Shown: positions 52,703 to 62,269, counted from the stretch's first letter. The stretch: DNA of 64,000 nucleotides from Roseiflexus sp. RS-1 (GCF_000016665.1 NC_009523.1:3409501-3473500), one strand, 5' to 3'. A program made the numbers and translations. The notes: generated from the sequence alone by a model not told the origin.

Positions 52703-52745
52703 GTATAACGGAATATTTTTTCAAAGTCCATCAGCCCCACGGCTA
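52703..52745 (+). repeat. Right flanking repeat of the IS630 relic
   Basis: TATAACGGAATATTTTTTC, then AAAGTCCATCAGCCCCACGG: an inverted, imperfect copy of the left flank. Confidence 0.7.
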
Positions 52746-53216
52746 GCGCGGTGTAGCGGATTTAATGCTCAATCTCCATCAGTCCTGCGGCAGGCCGTCG
52801 CCCTGAAGGGCTCGGCTGCCAGGACGAAGGCCGCTGTCGCGGCCTGTTGGTCGCGCCTGCGCAGGCGGGCTTCGCATTCCATAGCCGAGGGCTTTCGCCT
52901 GACAGCACGAGGCGCGTACCGGATTTATAGCGAAGCGCAAAACAGTTGACCGCCGGAATTGCGCGCCTCATACGGTCATGCGAGCGGGACGCCCGCGCAC
53001 CCGGCATGCACGTGGCTCAATCATTTTGCATTTCGCTATAATTCTCAATCTCCATGAGCCCGACGGCACGAGACGCATACCGGATCCAATGCTCAATCTC
53101 TATGAGCGCGTGCCACGGAATGGCTGGCCAGGCTGATCGGCTCTTTAGACAATTGACGGCCCTCCATACCTGATAATGCGCACGGGCGTATGAGACAGAA
53201 CAAACCCTGCGTGCGC
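52746..53216. other. Repeat-rich intergenic region, no gene
   Basis: Between the IS relic and the serine hydrolase gene. It holds a GC-hairpin unit (near 52850-52890), TCAATCTCCAT motifs at 52769-52782, and the second copy of the 62-bp element at 53041-53103. No credible gene. Confidence 0.7.
53041..53103 (+). repeat. Dispersed ~62-bp intergenic element, copy 2
   Basis: Begins ATTCTCAATCTCCATGAGCC and ends in CTCAATCTC, with GACGGCACGAGACGCATACC between. It matches 12170-12232 (minus strand) closely. Confidence 0.75.
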
Positions 53217-54386
53217 TCAACCCAGTGCGCGGTACACTTCCGTCTCGAACGCCTCGAACAATGGCAATGATTTCGTGTCGGCAAACGGCAAGATCTGTGT
53301 CATGTACACACCGCCAATGCCCCGGACAGGATCGATCCAGAAGTACGAGTTCGCTATGCCAGCCCATTGCAGACTGCCCGCCGAACGACCGGTAGGCGCC
53401 GGTTCGAGATTGACCTGCCAGGTCACACCCCATCCCTTGGGCAGCCCTGGGAAGAACTCGGCATCATTCGAAAACTGCGGCATCACTGTTTTCATCGGTG
53501 TGACGCGCAGGTCGCCGATTGCATTCTGGCACATCAGATCAACCGTTTCGGCGTCGAGCACACGCACGCCATCGAGTTCGCCGCGGTTGAGCACCATCCG
53601 CACGAAGCGCGCGTAGTCGCCTGCCGTGCCGTACAGCCCGCCGCCACCCAGATCAAACTCGGGATCCTGCGGCAGCTCAAACTCTATCGGTGTGAGCGCG
53701 CCATCTTCGCCACGTGCGTGGATCGTCGCCAGGCGCGCGCGCATATCCGAACGAATCTTGAACGCCGTGTCGTTCATGCCGAGTGGACTGAGCAGGTGAT
53801 CCTGCATATATGCACTCAGTTTCTTGCCACTGACCGCTTCGACCGCCAGACCGGCAAAATCGATGCTGATGCCATACTCCCAGCGCTCGCCAGGGTCGAA
53901 GAGGAGCGGAGTCTTCAGCGCTGCGATCTTGCCACTGGCGATGTTGGGCATGCCCATCACTTCCTGGTATCGGAGAATATCCGCGTTCCAGAACTCGTAG
54001 GAAAACCCTGCCGTATGCGTCAGCAACTGGCGCAGCGTGATCGGACGCGTCGGCGGGCGCAGTTTTGGTTTGCCCTCGTCGTCCCAACCCTCCAGCACCT
54101 GTGCTTCCTTCAGCATGGGGACCCACTGTTCGGCGGGGGCGTCGAGGTCAAGCTTTCCCTGTTCGACCAGCTGCATGGTGCATGCGCCGGTGATCGCCTT
54201 GGTCATCGAAGCGATCCAGCAGACCGTATCAGGCGTCATCGGCGCGCCGGTCGTCAGGTTGCGCTTCCCAAACGCTCCTTCGTACAACACCCCTTTGCGG
54301 TCCACGACGACCGCCACAACTCCAGGCACATCGCCACGCTCGACGGCGGCGCCCAGGAGACCGTCCATACGTTCCTTCAACACCAT
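53217..54386 (-). CDS. Serine hydrolase of the class C beta-lactamase / EstB family
   Basis: A 389-residue protein with the SxxK motif as SMTK (S60, K63), in which S60 is the nucleophile. A second motif candidate Tyr occurs in GFSYEFWN, and the KTG-like region near the C-terminus is not obvious. No signal peptide, so probably cytosolic; class C beta-lactamases are secreted, making an EstB-type esterase or peptidase more likely. AAAGGAG lies 8 bases upstream of ATG 54386. Function is a hydrolase of unknown substrate. Confidence 0.87.
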   Translation of the reverse strand: MVLKERMDGLLGAAVERGDVPGVVAVVVDRKGVLYEGAFGKRNLTTGAPMTPDTVCWIASMTKAITGACTMQLVEQGKLDLDAPAEQWVPMLKEAQVLEGWDDEGKPKLRPPTRPITLRQLLTHTAGFSYEFWNADILRYQEVMGMPNIASGKIAALKTPLLFDPGERWEYGISIDFAGLAVEAVSGKKLSAYMQDHLLSPLGMNDTAFKIRSDMRARLATIHARGEDGALTPIEFELPQDPEFDLGGGGLYGTAGDYARFVRMVLNRGELDGVRVLDAETVDLMCQNAIGDLRVTPMKTVMPQFSNDAEFFPGLPKGWGVTWQVNLEPAPTGRSAGSLQWAGIANSYFWIDPVRGIGGVYMTQILPFADTKSLPLFEAFETEVYRALG

Positions 54387-54426
54387 TGTTGAGCTCCTTT
54401 CCAGTTCTCATTGGTGAAAGACACGT

Positions 54427-56835
54427 CTACGTCGTCTGCGCTGTTCCCATCCCATCGGCTGGCGTCAACTCGGGTTGGGTCGCTGGCTCGCTGCGGGGAT
54501 GGAGCACGTGCGGCAACACTTCGTCCATATGCTCGACGAGGATGATCTCGAGATGCTGACGGGTTTCTTCCGGAATTTCCCGCAGATCGGGCGCATTTGC
54601 CTTTGGCAGCAGCACAGTATGCACGCCAGCGCGTTGCGCCGCCAGCAGTTTCTCCTTGACGCCGCCGATTGGAAGCACTTTGCCGCGCAACGTGATTTCG
54701 CCCGTCATCGCCACGTGTTTACGGGCAGGACGCTCGGTAAGCGCCGAAATCAGGGCACTTGCCATAGTAATGCCAGCCGAAGGACCATCCTTTGGTACGG
54801 CGCCTGCCGGCACGTGGATGTGAATATCGCAGATCTGGGCAAAGTCGGTCGGGATGTTCAGCGAACGCGCCCGCGAACGCGCATAGGTCAGTGCGGCGCG
54901 CGCCGACTCCTTCATCACATCGCCGAGTTGCCCGGTCAGGGTCAACTGACCGTTGCCGGGCACCACACTCGCTTCGACAAAGAGCACATCACCGCCAGTC
55001 GGCGTCCAGGCAAGCCCGGTCACCACGCCGACTTCATCCTCACCGAGCAGCGTCTCACTGCGGAAGCGCGGCGGTCCCAGCAGATCGTCGAGATCGGGAG
55101 CATCCACCTGATCTGGCAGGGATTGACCTTCCGCAGCGCGCGTCGCCATTTTGCGGTAAATGGCGCCGATCCGTCGCTCCAGGTCGCGCACGCCCGCCTC
55201 GTGGGTGTATTCGCGGATGAGCCGGCGGAGCGCCGCTTCGGTGATCGTCGGACCACGTTCCGCCAGACCCTGCTCGCTCCGCTGGCGCTGGATCAGGTAG
55301 CGACGACAGATCTCGAGTTTTTCCATTTCGGTGTAGCCTGCCAGTTCCAGCAACTCCATCCGGTCGAGCAATGCTGGCGGAATGGTGTCGGAACGGTTGG
55401 CGGTACAGATGAAGAGCACACGGCTCAGATCGAACGGCACATCCAGGTAGCGGTCAACGAATGCGGCATTCTGTTCCGGGTCAAGCACTTCGAGCAGCGC
55501 AGCCGCCGGATCGCCCTGGAAGCCGACGCTGAGTTTATCCACCTCATCGAGCATGAAGACCGGATTGTTGCTGCCAGCGCGGTTGATCCCCTGGATGATG
55601 CGCCCCGGAAGTGCGCCGATATAGGTGCGGCGGTGACCGCGGATCTCCGCCTCGTCGCGCACGCCGCCAAGCGCCACGCGCACGAATTTCCGTCCCAGCG
55701 CGCGTGCAATTGAGGCGCCCAGGCTGGTTTTCCCCACCCCCGGCGGACCAACGAAGCAGAGGATCGGACCGCGAGCGCTGCCGGTGGCATTCTGCTCCAG
55801 TCGCAGTTTGCGCACCGCCAGGTATTCGATAATCCGCTCCTTGATGCGTTCCAGGTCGTAGTGATCCTCATCGAGCACCTGACGCGCCTGCGCCAGATCG
55901 AGGTTGTCTTCCGTACTTACGTTCCACGGCAGGTCGAGCAGCCAGTCCAGGTAGGTGCGCGAAACGACATACTCGGCAGCACCGGGGGGCATGCGTTCCA
56001 GACGGGAGATTTCGCGTTCCGCTTCTTTGCGGGCTTCTTCGGGCAGGTTCGCCGCTTCCAGGCGCCGCCGCAACTCGGCAATTTCGGCAGCATGTTCATC
56101 GGTCTCGCCCAGTTCGCGCCTGATTGCCTCTAGTTGCTGGCGCAGCACATACTCGCGCTGGCTCTTCGACATTTCTTCCTGCGCCTTGCGTCCAATCGTC
56201 AGGATTTCGCGTTCACGTTCGAGGAAACTGAGCACCTGACGCAGACGATCCTGCACATCGAGCGTATCGAGCACGAGTTGCTGATCTTCCGGTTTGAGAT
56301 TCAGGTTGGCAGCGATCAGGTCTGCCAGCATGCCCGGTTGTGCGGTATTGGCGGCGACGATTGCCAGTTCATCGGGAAGGGTTGGGCTGAGCTGGATGAT
56401 CTGCTGGAAGGCGGCGAGCGCCGCGCGCGCCAGACCGCTCACTTCGACCGACAGCACGGCGGGATCGCGATGGATGGACATGCGCGCCTGCGGGTATGGC
56501 TCGCTGACGATCAGTTGCATAATCTGGATGCGCGCCTGCCCCTGCACCAGGATCTGCACCGCCCCGTGCGGCAACCGCAGCATGCGCACAATGAGCGCTG
56601 CCGTTCCGGTACGCGCCAGCGCCAGCGGATCGAACCCCTCGCCAGGTTGGGTGCGCATAAAGACGCCGACCATCTTGGTCGAGAGAGCGGCTTCATCCAC
56701 CAGTTTGACCCACATGTCGCCGCTTACGACCAGCGGCAGGAACATGCCTGGAAAGAGCACGACGTTGTTCAGCGGCAGAACCGGCAGGATCTCCGGTATC
56801 TCCGGCGCATTCTGGGGCGGCGTTGGCGTGCTCAT
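54427..56835 (-). CDS. lon: ATP-dependent protease Lon
   Basis: A full-length 802-residue Lon. N-terminal substrate-binding domain (residues 12-205; [22 protein letters not shown]), long coiled-coil arm (210-310), AAA+ module with Walker [12 protein letters not shown] near residue 357 and Walker B FMLDEVDK, and C-terminal Ser-Lys protease domain with the catalytic Ser in KDGPSAG (about 684) and Lys about 43 residues later. Its start overlaps the stop of the Hsp20 gene, so they are co-expressed and likely serve in heat and protein quality control. Cytosolic. Confidence 0.97.
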   Translation of the reverse strand: MSTPTPPQNAPEIPEILPVLPLNNVVLFPGMFLPLVVSGDMWVKLVDEAALSTKMVGVFMRTQPGEGFDPLALARTGTAALIVRMLRLPHGAVQILVQGQARIQIMQLIVSEPYPQARMSIHRDPAVLSVEVSGLARAALAAFQQIIQLSPTLPDELAIVAANTAQPGMLADLIAANLNLKPEDQQLVLDTLDVQDRLRQVLSFLEREREILTIGRKAQEEMSKSQREYVLRQQLEAIRRELGETDEHAAEIAELRRRLEAANLPEEARKEAEREISRLERMPPGAAEYVVSRTYLDWLLDLPWNVSTEDNLDLAQARQVLDEDHYDLERIKERIIEYLAVRKLRLEQNATGSARGPILCFVGPPGVGKTSLGASIARALGRKFVRVALGGVRDEAEIRGHRRTYIGALPGRIIQGINRAGSNNPVFMLDEVDKLSVGFQGDPAAALLEVLDPEQNAAFVDRYLDVPFDLSRVLFICTANRSDTIPPALLDRMELLELAGYTEMEKLEICRRYLIQRQRSEQGLAERGPTITEAALRRLIREYTHEAGVRDLERRIGAIYRKMATRAAEGQSLPDQVDAPDLDDLLGPPRFRSETLLGEDEVGVVTGLAWTPTGGDVLFVEASVVPGNGQLTLTGQLGDVMKESARAALTYARSRARSLNIPTDFAQICDIHIHVPAGAVPKDGPSAGITMASALISALTERPARKHVAMTGEITLRGKVLPIGGVKEKLLAAQRAGVHTVLLPKANAPDLREIPEETRQHLEIILVEHMDEVLPHVLHPRSEPATQPELTPADGMGTAQTT

Positions 56836-57251
56836 GGCTCACCCTCCTGACGAACGTGAATCACAATCTGTCGTGTGCCGCGCCCGGCGAAGGGGAGCCA
56901 GATTTCCAGCAACCCGTTGTTAAAGCGGGCAGTTGTCCGATCCGGATCGATTGGACGGTCGAAGGGCGCCTCGATCTGAAATGCTCCCGAAGCGATCTCC
57001 ATCCGATGCAGGCGACGCAGATCGTGAGGCAACGCAATCTGCCGCACGCCTGTAATCCGCACGAATTGTGGATGCGCCTCGATCTGAACATTCGCCGGTT
57101 CGACGCCTGCCAGTTCGACAACCAACAGCATGGACTCGTCGGTCTCAAATATGTTCATTGCTGGCGACCATGGACGCATATCGAACGGCGCATACGGCAT
57201 ACGCGTCCGCAGGATGCGAATCGAGGCATGGGGATTATCATCGAAGATCAT
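56832..57251 (-). CDS. Hsp20 / alpha-crystallin family small heat-shock protein
   Basis: ATG 57251 with AGGAGAG upstream gives 139 residues. The alpha-crystallin domain spans roughly 45-135: MNIFETDESMLLVVELAGVE and VQIEAHPQFVRITG, and it ends in NNGLLEIWLPF. It lacks a clear C-terminal IxI motif, ending VRQEGEP instead. The last four bases overlap the start of lon, implying translational coupling. Small Hsps hold unfolding proteins until refolded or degraded, so pairing with Lon makes sense. Confidence 0.93.
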   Translation of the reverse strand: MIFDDNPHASIRILRTRMPYAPFDMRPWSPAMNIFETDESMLLVVELAGVEPANVQIEAHPQFVRITGVRQIALPHDLRRLHRMEIASGAFQIEAPFDRPIDPDRTTARFNNGLLEIWLPFAGRGTRQIVIHVRQEGEP

Positions 57252-57301
57252 GCGTTCTCTCCTGATGTTTTGGGCTGCGCTATCATAGTACCACAATGTC
57301 G

Positions 57302-58204
57302 CTACGCTGCGTCCGTCGCGCTTATTCCCAGCGTTTCAGCCGCGCGTTGCAGTACAGCAATATGCTGATCGACGCTCGTCAGCCCCATGCCCATCGTATT
57401 GAGACAGAGATAACGGGCGCCGAGCGCACGCCAACCGTCAACATACGCCTGCCAGCGATCTTCAGCGACCGATCGTAGACTCAACTGCGACTCGATCCCG
57501 ATCGTTGCCGGATCACGTCCGGCATCACGTGCATAGTCGGACAATCGCGCGATAGCGGCGCGCATGGTTTCATCCGGCGGGCGGAACGTGATCCAGCCAT
57601 CGCCGATACGCGCCACGCGCTTCAGGGTTGCCTCAGCGTAGCCGCCGATCCAGATCGGAATAGTGCGACGTGGCGGCAACGGATTGATCCCGGCTGCCTC
57701 GATGGTATGCCAGCGTCCGTGAAAGGTGATAACCGTTTCCGCCCACAGAGCGCGCAGAACCGCGATCTGCTCCTCGCTGCGCGCGCCGCGATCATGGAAG
57801 TGTTGCCCCAATGCCCGATATTCGACCTCATTCCATCCGATGCCAATGCCAAGACGCAACCGCCCGCCGCTCAACACATCCACTTCCGCCGCTTGTTTGG
57901 CGACGAGCGCCGTCTGTCGCTGCGGCAGAATGATGACCCCAGTCACCAGGCCGATTGCGGCTGTGATTCCTGCCAGGTAGCCGAACAAAACAAGCGGCTC
58001 GTGGAACATCGATTCGCTGGTGTACGGTCCACTCCATCCGGGGCGCACCGACACATCCGCTCCAAGCACATGGTCATACGCGAGAATGTAGCGATAACCA
58101 AGCGCTTCGACCGCCTGCGCATACGCGCGGATTGCGCCAGGGTCGGCGCCGATCTCCGTCTGCGGAAATGTAACGCCGATTTCGAGCGGTTCGTTCATGG
58201 TCAT
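57302..58204 (-). CDS. LLM-class F420-dependent oxidoreductase
   Basis: ATG 58204 (the frame continues to 58315 without support) gives 300 residues; ATG 58198 is also possible, both after GGAGG. The luciferase-like fold features include GVTFPQTEIGADPGAIRAYAQ, YRYILAYDHVLGAD, PLVLFGYLAGITAAIGLVTGVIILPQR, RLRLGIGIGWNEVEY and IPIWIGGYAEATLKR. These motifs fit the F420-dependent subgroup named by TIGR03619. The substrate is unknown; such enzymes often act in redox of secondary metabolites. It is divergent from rplS with a shared intergenic region. Confidence 0.85.
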   Translation of the reverse strand: MTMNEPLEIGVTFPQTEIGADPGAIRAYAQAVEALGYRYILAYDHVLGADVSVRPGWSGPYTSESMFHEPLVLFGYLAGITAAIGLVTGVIILPQRQTALVAKQAAEVDVLSGGRLRLGIGIGWNEVEYRALGQHFHDRGARSEEQIAVLRALWAETVITFHGRWHTIEAAGINPLPPRRTIPIWIGGYAEATLKRVARIGDGWITFRPPDETMRAAIARLSDYARDAGRDPATIGIESQLSLRSVAEDRWQAYVDGWRALGARYLCLNTMGMGLTSVDQHIAVLQRAAETLGISATDAA

Positions 58205-58233
58205 TTGCCTCCACTGCGAGCGTATGCTATAAT
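58205..58233 (+). promoter_or_regulatory. Sigma-70-type promoter of rplS
   Basis: TTGCCT at 58205-58210, TATAAT at 58228-58233, spacing 17, with the extended TGC at 58225-58227. Predicted start near 58240. It overlaps the 5' end of the divergent LLM gene. Confidence 0.75.
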
Positions 58234-58253
58234 CCGCATCAGTATTCAAGCAG

Positions 58254-58279
58254 GCAGGGCGTGAGCGGGTTCGCCCTGC
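58254..58279 (+). promoter_or_regulatory. Leader hairpin upstream of rplS
   Basis: A perfect 8-bp stem GCAGGGCG/CGCCCTGC with a 10-base loop, followed by TCTCTTT. It sits 20 bases before the rplS ribosome site (AAAGGTGA). It may be an attenuator or an L19-binding leader. Confidence 0.6.
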
Positions 58280-58302
58280 TCTCTTTGTGTGTACAAAGGT
58301 GA

Positions 58303-58659
58303 ATGGCGATGTCACAGCAGATTATAGAAGAGATCGAGCGCCGCTACATGAAGCAGGACGTACCCGAGTTCGATGTCGGCGACACGGTGCGCGTCGGTGT
58401 GCGCGTCGTTGAAGGCAACCGTGAGCGCGTGCAGGAGTTCGAGGGGGTCGTCATTCGGAAGCGCGGCAGCGGGCTGAACCAGAACTTTACCGTGCGGCGC
58501 ATCGCCTCGCACGGGATTGGCGTTGAGCGCACCTTCCTGGTCCATGCGCCGCGCGTCGAGAGCATCCAGGTCGTCCGCCGCGGCAAGGTGCGACGCGCGC
58601 GGCTGTTCTACCTGCGCGGGTTGACCGGCAAAGCAGCGCGGATCAAGGAGCGACGGTAA
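58303..58659 (+). CDS. rplS: 50S ribosomal protein L19
   Basis: A 118-residue L19 of normal length. It is an alpha-beta protein with the classic [37 protein letters not shown] and [27 protein letters not shown]. It binds 23S rRNA near the subunit interface. ATG 58303 has an AAAGGTGA site 1 base upstream. It is not in an rpsP-rimM-trmD-rplS operon here, since the next genes are a methyltransferase and rnhB. Confidence 0.97.
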
Positions 58660-58685
58660 ACGTCGAGAAACGGTTGACGTTCCCC

Positions 58686-59390
58686 ATGGCAGTCGGCGCG
58701 CCAGGTTCGCTCTACGCTCGTCTGATACGTTGGGGATTTGCGCGCTTCTACCATGAATTCGCCTGGACCTACGATACCGTTGCGGCGCTGGTATCGGCGG
58801 GGCAGTGGCGCAACTGGACGTTGACGGCGCTGAAGTTTGCACGCGGCGCAACACTGGAACTCGGTTGTGGCACAGGGTATGTGCAACTGGCGCTGGCACA
58901 GTGTCATACAGGCTCACGTGTCGGACTCGACCGTTCTCCTTCCATGATCCGGCTGACCCGTCGCCGGTTGCAACGGTCTGGCTTCCCCGCATCACTTGTG
59001 CGCGCCGATGCTGGCGCGCTCCCTTTCGCTTCGGCTTCGTTCGATACGGTTCTGGCAACTTTTCCGAGCGACTATATCGCCGCCGAAACGACGATCGTCG
59101 AAATCCGGCGTGTTCTTCGTCCCGGCGGCACGGTTGCCATTGCAGTCTGGGCGCGCTTCGCCGATGACTCCCCCTACGCCCGGCTCGTCGATGTGGCCTA
59201 TCGCCTGACGCTGCAACGGTCGCCGCGCAATCCCACGTCAGACGCTTCCATCGTCTTGCAACGTTTCGCCGCTCTGTTCGAGCGCGCCGGATTGGAAACG
59301 GCTTTCAGCGAAGTGCAGGCGCCCGGCGGTATCGTCCAGTATGTGATCGGTACGTATCAGAAGCATGATCCGCATCTGCCCGACAGTTGA
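58686..59390 (+). CDS. Class I SAM-dependent methyltransferase
   Basis: About 234 residues from ATG 58686; TTG 58674 is an alternative. The SAM-binding motif I is [14 protein letters not shown], motif post I is [10 protein letters not shown], followed by [21 protein letters not shown] and [13 protein letters not shown], the type-11 methyltransferase pattern. The substrate is unknown. Its 3' end overlaps the start of rnhB by 26 bases. Confidence 0.85.
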
Positions 59391-60048
59391 AGAAGAACGG
59401 GCGTTGCGCGCCGCAGGATACCGCGCAATTGCGGGACTCGACGAAGCCGGTCGCGGTTGCCTGGCAGGACCGGTGGTTGCTGCGGCGGTCATCCTGCCGG
59501 ATGCGGTGATCGATACACCGGACGTCCTCGATGGCGTCGCCGACTCGAAAATGTTGTCGCCGGCGCAGCGCGCAGACCTGTTCGAGCGGATCACGAGCCT
59601 CGCCGTCGCGTGGGCGGTCGGGGCAACACCAGCGCACATCATTGACAGTCACGGCATTCTGCCTGCCACACGCCTGGCGATGCAGGTCGCACTGTTGCGC
59701 CTGCCACGCCCGGCTGACGCGCTGCTGATCGACGCAGTCACCCTTGACAACTGGCCCCTGCCGCAACGTGCGCTGATCAAGGGGGATGCGCGCTGTCTGT
59801 CAATCGCGGCAGCGTCGATCATCGCCAAAGTCACCCGCGACCGATTAATGGATGCGCTGGATGCCTGCTGGCCCCAGTATGGCTTCGCGTCACACAAAGG
59901 GTACGGCACGGTGCAACATCAACAGGCGTTGCGCCGGTACGGTCCCACGCCGCACCACCGCCGAACCTTTCGCCCACTGTGCGACTGGCTGGCGACCGAT
60001 GCCGCTGATGAAGGATTGGCTGATGGAACAGGGAGAAGCATCCTATGA
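59365..60048 (+). CDS. rnhB: Ribonuclease HII
   Basis: A 227-residue RNase HII that cuts the RNA strand of RNA-DNA hybrids at ribonucleotides misincorporated in DNA. The motif [13 protein letters not shown] (D26, E27) holds the first catalytic acids; LLIDAVTLD and [13 protein letters not shown] carry the remaining Asp residues. Length is normal. It overlaps the preceding methyltransferase by 26 bases and the following gene by 4 (ATGA), so the cluster is co-translated. Confidence 0.95.
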
Positions 60049-60782
60049 GTCTCGAAACCACTGCCGGCAACTATGTCCGGCAACTGCAACACGCTGGATT
60101 GCGACCCGGCAGGCGTCTGGTTGATCTGATTCTTGCGAGCGGCGACGCAGCCGTCGATCCGCTGATCGACCTGGCAACCAGCATCCCGCTGCTCGACGAA
60201 AAGCCGCCGGTCGCATATGCACCGATCCATGCATTGCGCCTGCTTGGCGAACTACGTCCGCTGCGCATGGTCGAACCGTTGCTGAAGAGCACCGACGCTG
60301 CATTCGCAGGCCTGAGCCACGCGCGCGATATCTGGCAGCAAGACATGCCGCAGATGATCGGCAGATTAGGCGGTTCCGCAGTAGCGTTGCTCTGGACGTG
60401 CGTCGATGATCCCAACCGCAGTGACATCGAGCACGATATGGCGCTCCTGGCGCTGGCGTATGCAACGGTGATCGATGAGGACGTGCGCGAGCCGGTGGTT
60501 GCCGGATTGCACCAGCGACTGATGGCAGGCGATGACCGCGCGCTGAACGCCGGTATTGTGCGCGCGATGGCGTACCTCAAACTCGCCGACATGTATGGCG
60601 ATGTGATGGCGCGCTACCGCGCCGGTGCGGTCGATCAGGAGAGTATGCCAGCTGCTACGGCGCGTCAGATGTTGCTTACGACAGCAACATCCAGAGTCGC
60701 TGATGATGCGAAACTCTCATTGTGGGAACGTTACGACGAGTTTGGTCCCTTCCCAGAGCCCGAAGACACAGAATATCAATAA
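60045..60782 (+). CDS. HEAT-like repeat protein of unknown function
   Basis: A 245-residue all-helical protein that resembles HEAT repeats: paired helices with hydrophobic patterns ([56 protein letters not shown]). The C-terminus is acidic. No signal or membrane helix. Overlaps rnhB by four bases. HEAT-type scaffolds bind proteins; no partner can be named. Confidence 0.65.
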
Positions 60783-60801
60783 TAGCAAGGAGTACATTCA
60801 C

Positions 60802-61848
60802 GTGCGACCCGTCGATAACCTGCACGTTCTTGCCTTTGAAGCGCTGACGCCGCCGCGCGTCCTGCGCGAGCGTTACCCGATCACCGAAGCTGCCGCCCAG
60901 ACCGTCTACGAAACACGCGAGGCGATCAAGCGCATCATGCAGCGCGAAGACCGGCGCCTGCTGGCGGTCGTTGGTCCCTGTTCGATCCATGACACCGACG
61001 CCGCCCTCGACTACGCCCGTCGTCTGTTGCGCCTGGCGATCGAAATGCGCGACCGGATCGTCATCGTGATGCGCGCCTACTTCGAAAAACCACGCACGAC
61101 GGTTGGGTGGCGCGGGTTGATCAACGACCCGCACCTCGACGGTTCGTTCGACATGAACGAAGGATTGCGCCGTGCGCGCGAACTGCTGCTGCACATCAAT
61201 ACCATGGGACTGCCCACTGCCACCGAGATGCTCGACCCGATCAGCCCGCAGTACATCACCGACCTGATCAGTATGACCGCGATCGGCGCACGCACCGTTG
61301 AGTCGCAGACCCATCGCGCACTCGCCAGCGGTCTCTCGATGCCGGTCGGCTACAAGAACAGCACCGATGGCAATGTACAGGTGGCGATCAATGCGTTTCT
61401 GGCGGCGCGCCAGGCGCATTCCTTCCTCGGCATCGATCAGGAAGGGCGCAGTTGCGTCGTGCGCACGACCGGCAACCCGGATGGGATGATCATTCTGCGC
61501 GGCAGCAGCGCCGGACCGAACTACGATGCCGAAACCGTTACGCGCACCGAACAGGCAATGAGAGCAGCCGGTCTATCACCCGCAATCATGATCGATTGCA
61601 GCCATGCCAACGCTGGCGGCGACTACCGACGCCAGCCGCAGGTATGGCGCGACGTGCTGCGCGACCATATCGCCAGCAGCAACGCTGTGATCGGCATGAT
61701 GGTCGAGAGCAACCTGTACGAAGGAAAGCAACCCATTGCGGCTGATCTTACGCAATTGCGCTATGGTGTATCGGTTACCGATGCATGTGTCGGCTGGGAA
61801 ACGACCGAGCGCATGCTGATCGAAGCGTATGAGGCGGTGGGGCGTTGA
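60802..61848 (+). CDS. 3-deoxy-7-phosphoheptulonate (DAHP) synthase, type I (AroFGH-like)
   Basis: GTG 60802 with AAGGAG nine bases upstream gives 348 residues. The enzyme condenses PEP and erythrose-4-phosphate, the first step of the shikimate path to aromatic amino acids. Motifs: VVGPCSIHD near residue 55, YFEKPRTTVGWRGLIND, GARTVESQTHRALASGLSMPVGYKNSTDGN and IMIDCSHANAGGDYRRQP. All active-site residues known for type I are seen. The isozyme class (Tyr-, Phe- or Trp-controlled) cannot be told. The stop lies inside a 7-mer repeat. Confidence 0.95.
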   Translation: MRPVDNLHVLAFEALTPPRVLRERYPITEAAAQTVYETREAIKRIMQREDRRLLAVVGPCSIHDTDAALDYARRLLRLAIEMRDRIVIVMRAYFEKPRTTVGWRGLINDPHLDGSFDMNEGLRRARELLLHINTMGLPTATEMLDPISPQYITDLISMTAIGARTVESQTHRALASGLSMPVGYKNSTDGNVQVAINAFLAARQAHSFLGIDQEGRSCVVRTTGNPDGMIILRGSSAGPNYDAETVTRTEQAMRAAGLSPAIMIDCSHANAGGDYRRQPQVWRDVLRDHIASSNAVIGMMVESNLYEGKQPIAADLTQLRYGVSVTDACVGWETTERMLIEAYEAVGR

Positions 61849-61930
61849 AGGTTGTACGTTGAAGGTTGAAGGTGCAATGTTGTACGTTGAAGGTTGAACG
61901 TTCAACGTTGCACCTTCAACGTTGGAACCT
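61842..61930 (+). repeat. Period-7 sequence overlapping the DAHP synthase stop codon
   Basis: Units such as GTTGAAG, GTTGTAC, GTTGAAC, GTTCAAC and GTTGCAC run in phase for about twelve units. The stop TGA of the preceding gene lies in the first GTTGAAG. Within it, CGTTGAAGGT (61885-61894) and ACCTTCAACG (61912-61921) form a 10-bp stem that could aid termination. Confidence 0.8.
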
Positions 61931-62240
61931 CGAACGTTTGTCCTGTCCTGCGCCGCCCCGCATAGCGCTCGATGAATCATGCATGCGCGTCGGCACACCG
62001 GCGAAAGCCTGCACCACGGCGTGTGTCAGGCGCATCGTGCACCGCACGCCTCCCCTGCGTACTCACCGGAGCATACTTCCTCAGGTCACTGTCTCCAGCT
62101 CTCAGTCTTCAGTTCCCGGTTCCCGGTTCCCGGTTCCCGGTTCCTGGTTCCCGCTTCTCGGTTCTCGGCTCCCGGTTCTCGGTTCTCGGCTCCCGGTTCT
62201 CAACAATAAGGTACTATCTCTCGCCGGGATAAAAGGCGCA
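61931..62240. other. Intergenic region, no gene besides the heptamer array
   Basis: A stretch with several open frames lacking ribosome sites. Includes the 62111-62201 heptamer array and nothing else I can support. Confidence 0.6.
62111..62201 (+). repeat. Heptamer array, 13 units
   Basis: Thirteen 7-mers (91 bases): GGTTCCC, GGTTCTC and variants such as GGCTCCC, GGTTCCT, GCTTCTC. It is the reverse-complement family of the array at 51017-51100. Confidence 0.9.
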
Positions 62241-62269
62241 TTGAAATCCACATTGATGGACCGTATACT
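62241..62269 (+). promoter_or_regulatory. Sigma-70-type promoter of the beta-propeller-like gene
   Basis: TTGAAA at 62241-62246 and TATACT at 62264-62269, 17 bases apart. Predicted start near 62276; leaves a leader of about 255 bases before ATG 62531. Confidence 0.65.

Larger units (their letters stand above)
51430..52745 (-). mobile_element. IS630-family insertion sequence relic with inverted flanks
   Basis: A disrupted transposase (51497-52663) lies between a left flank (51459-51501) and a right flank (52703-52745). About 42 bases of each flank are inverted copies of one another, sharing ATTCAAAG/TTCAAAG and CCATCAGCCC. This is the arrangement expected of terminal inverted repeats; alternatively the element inserted among a pre-existing repeat family. 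The exact ends cannot be set from sequence alone. Confidence 0.7.

Noticed and set aside
54475-55713. Antisense frame of 412 residues over lon
   Set aside because: Shadow of the real gene; no support.
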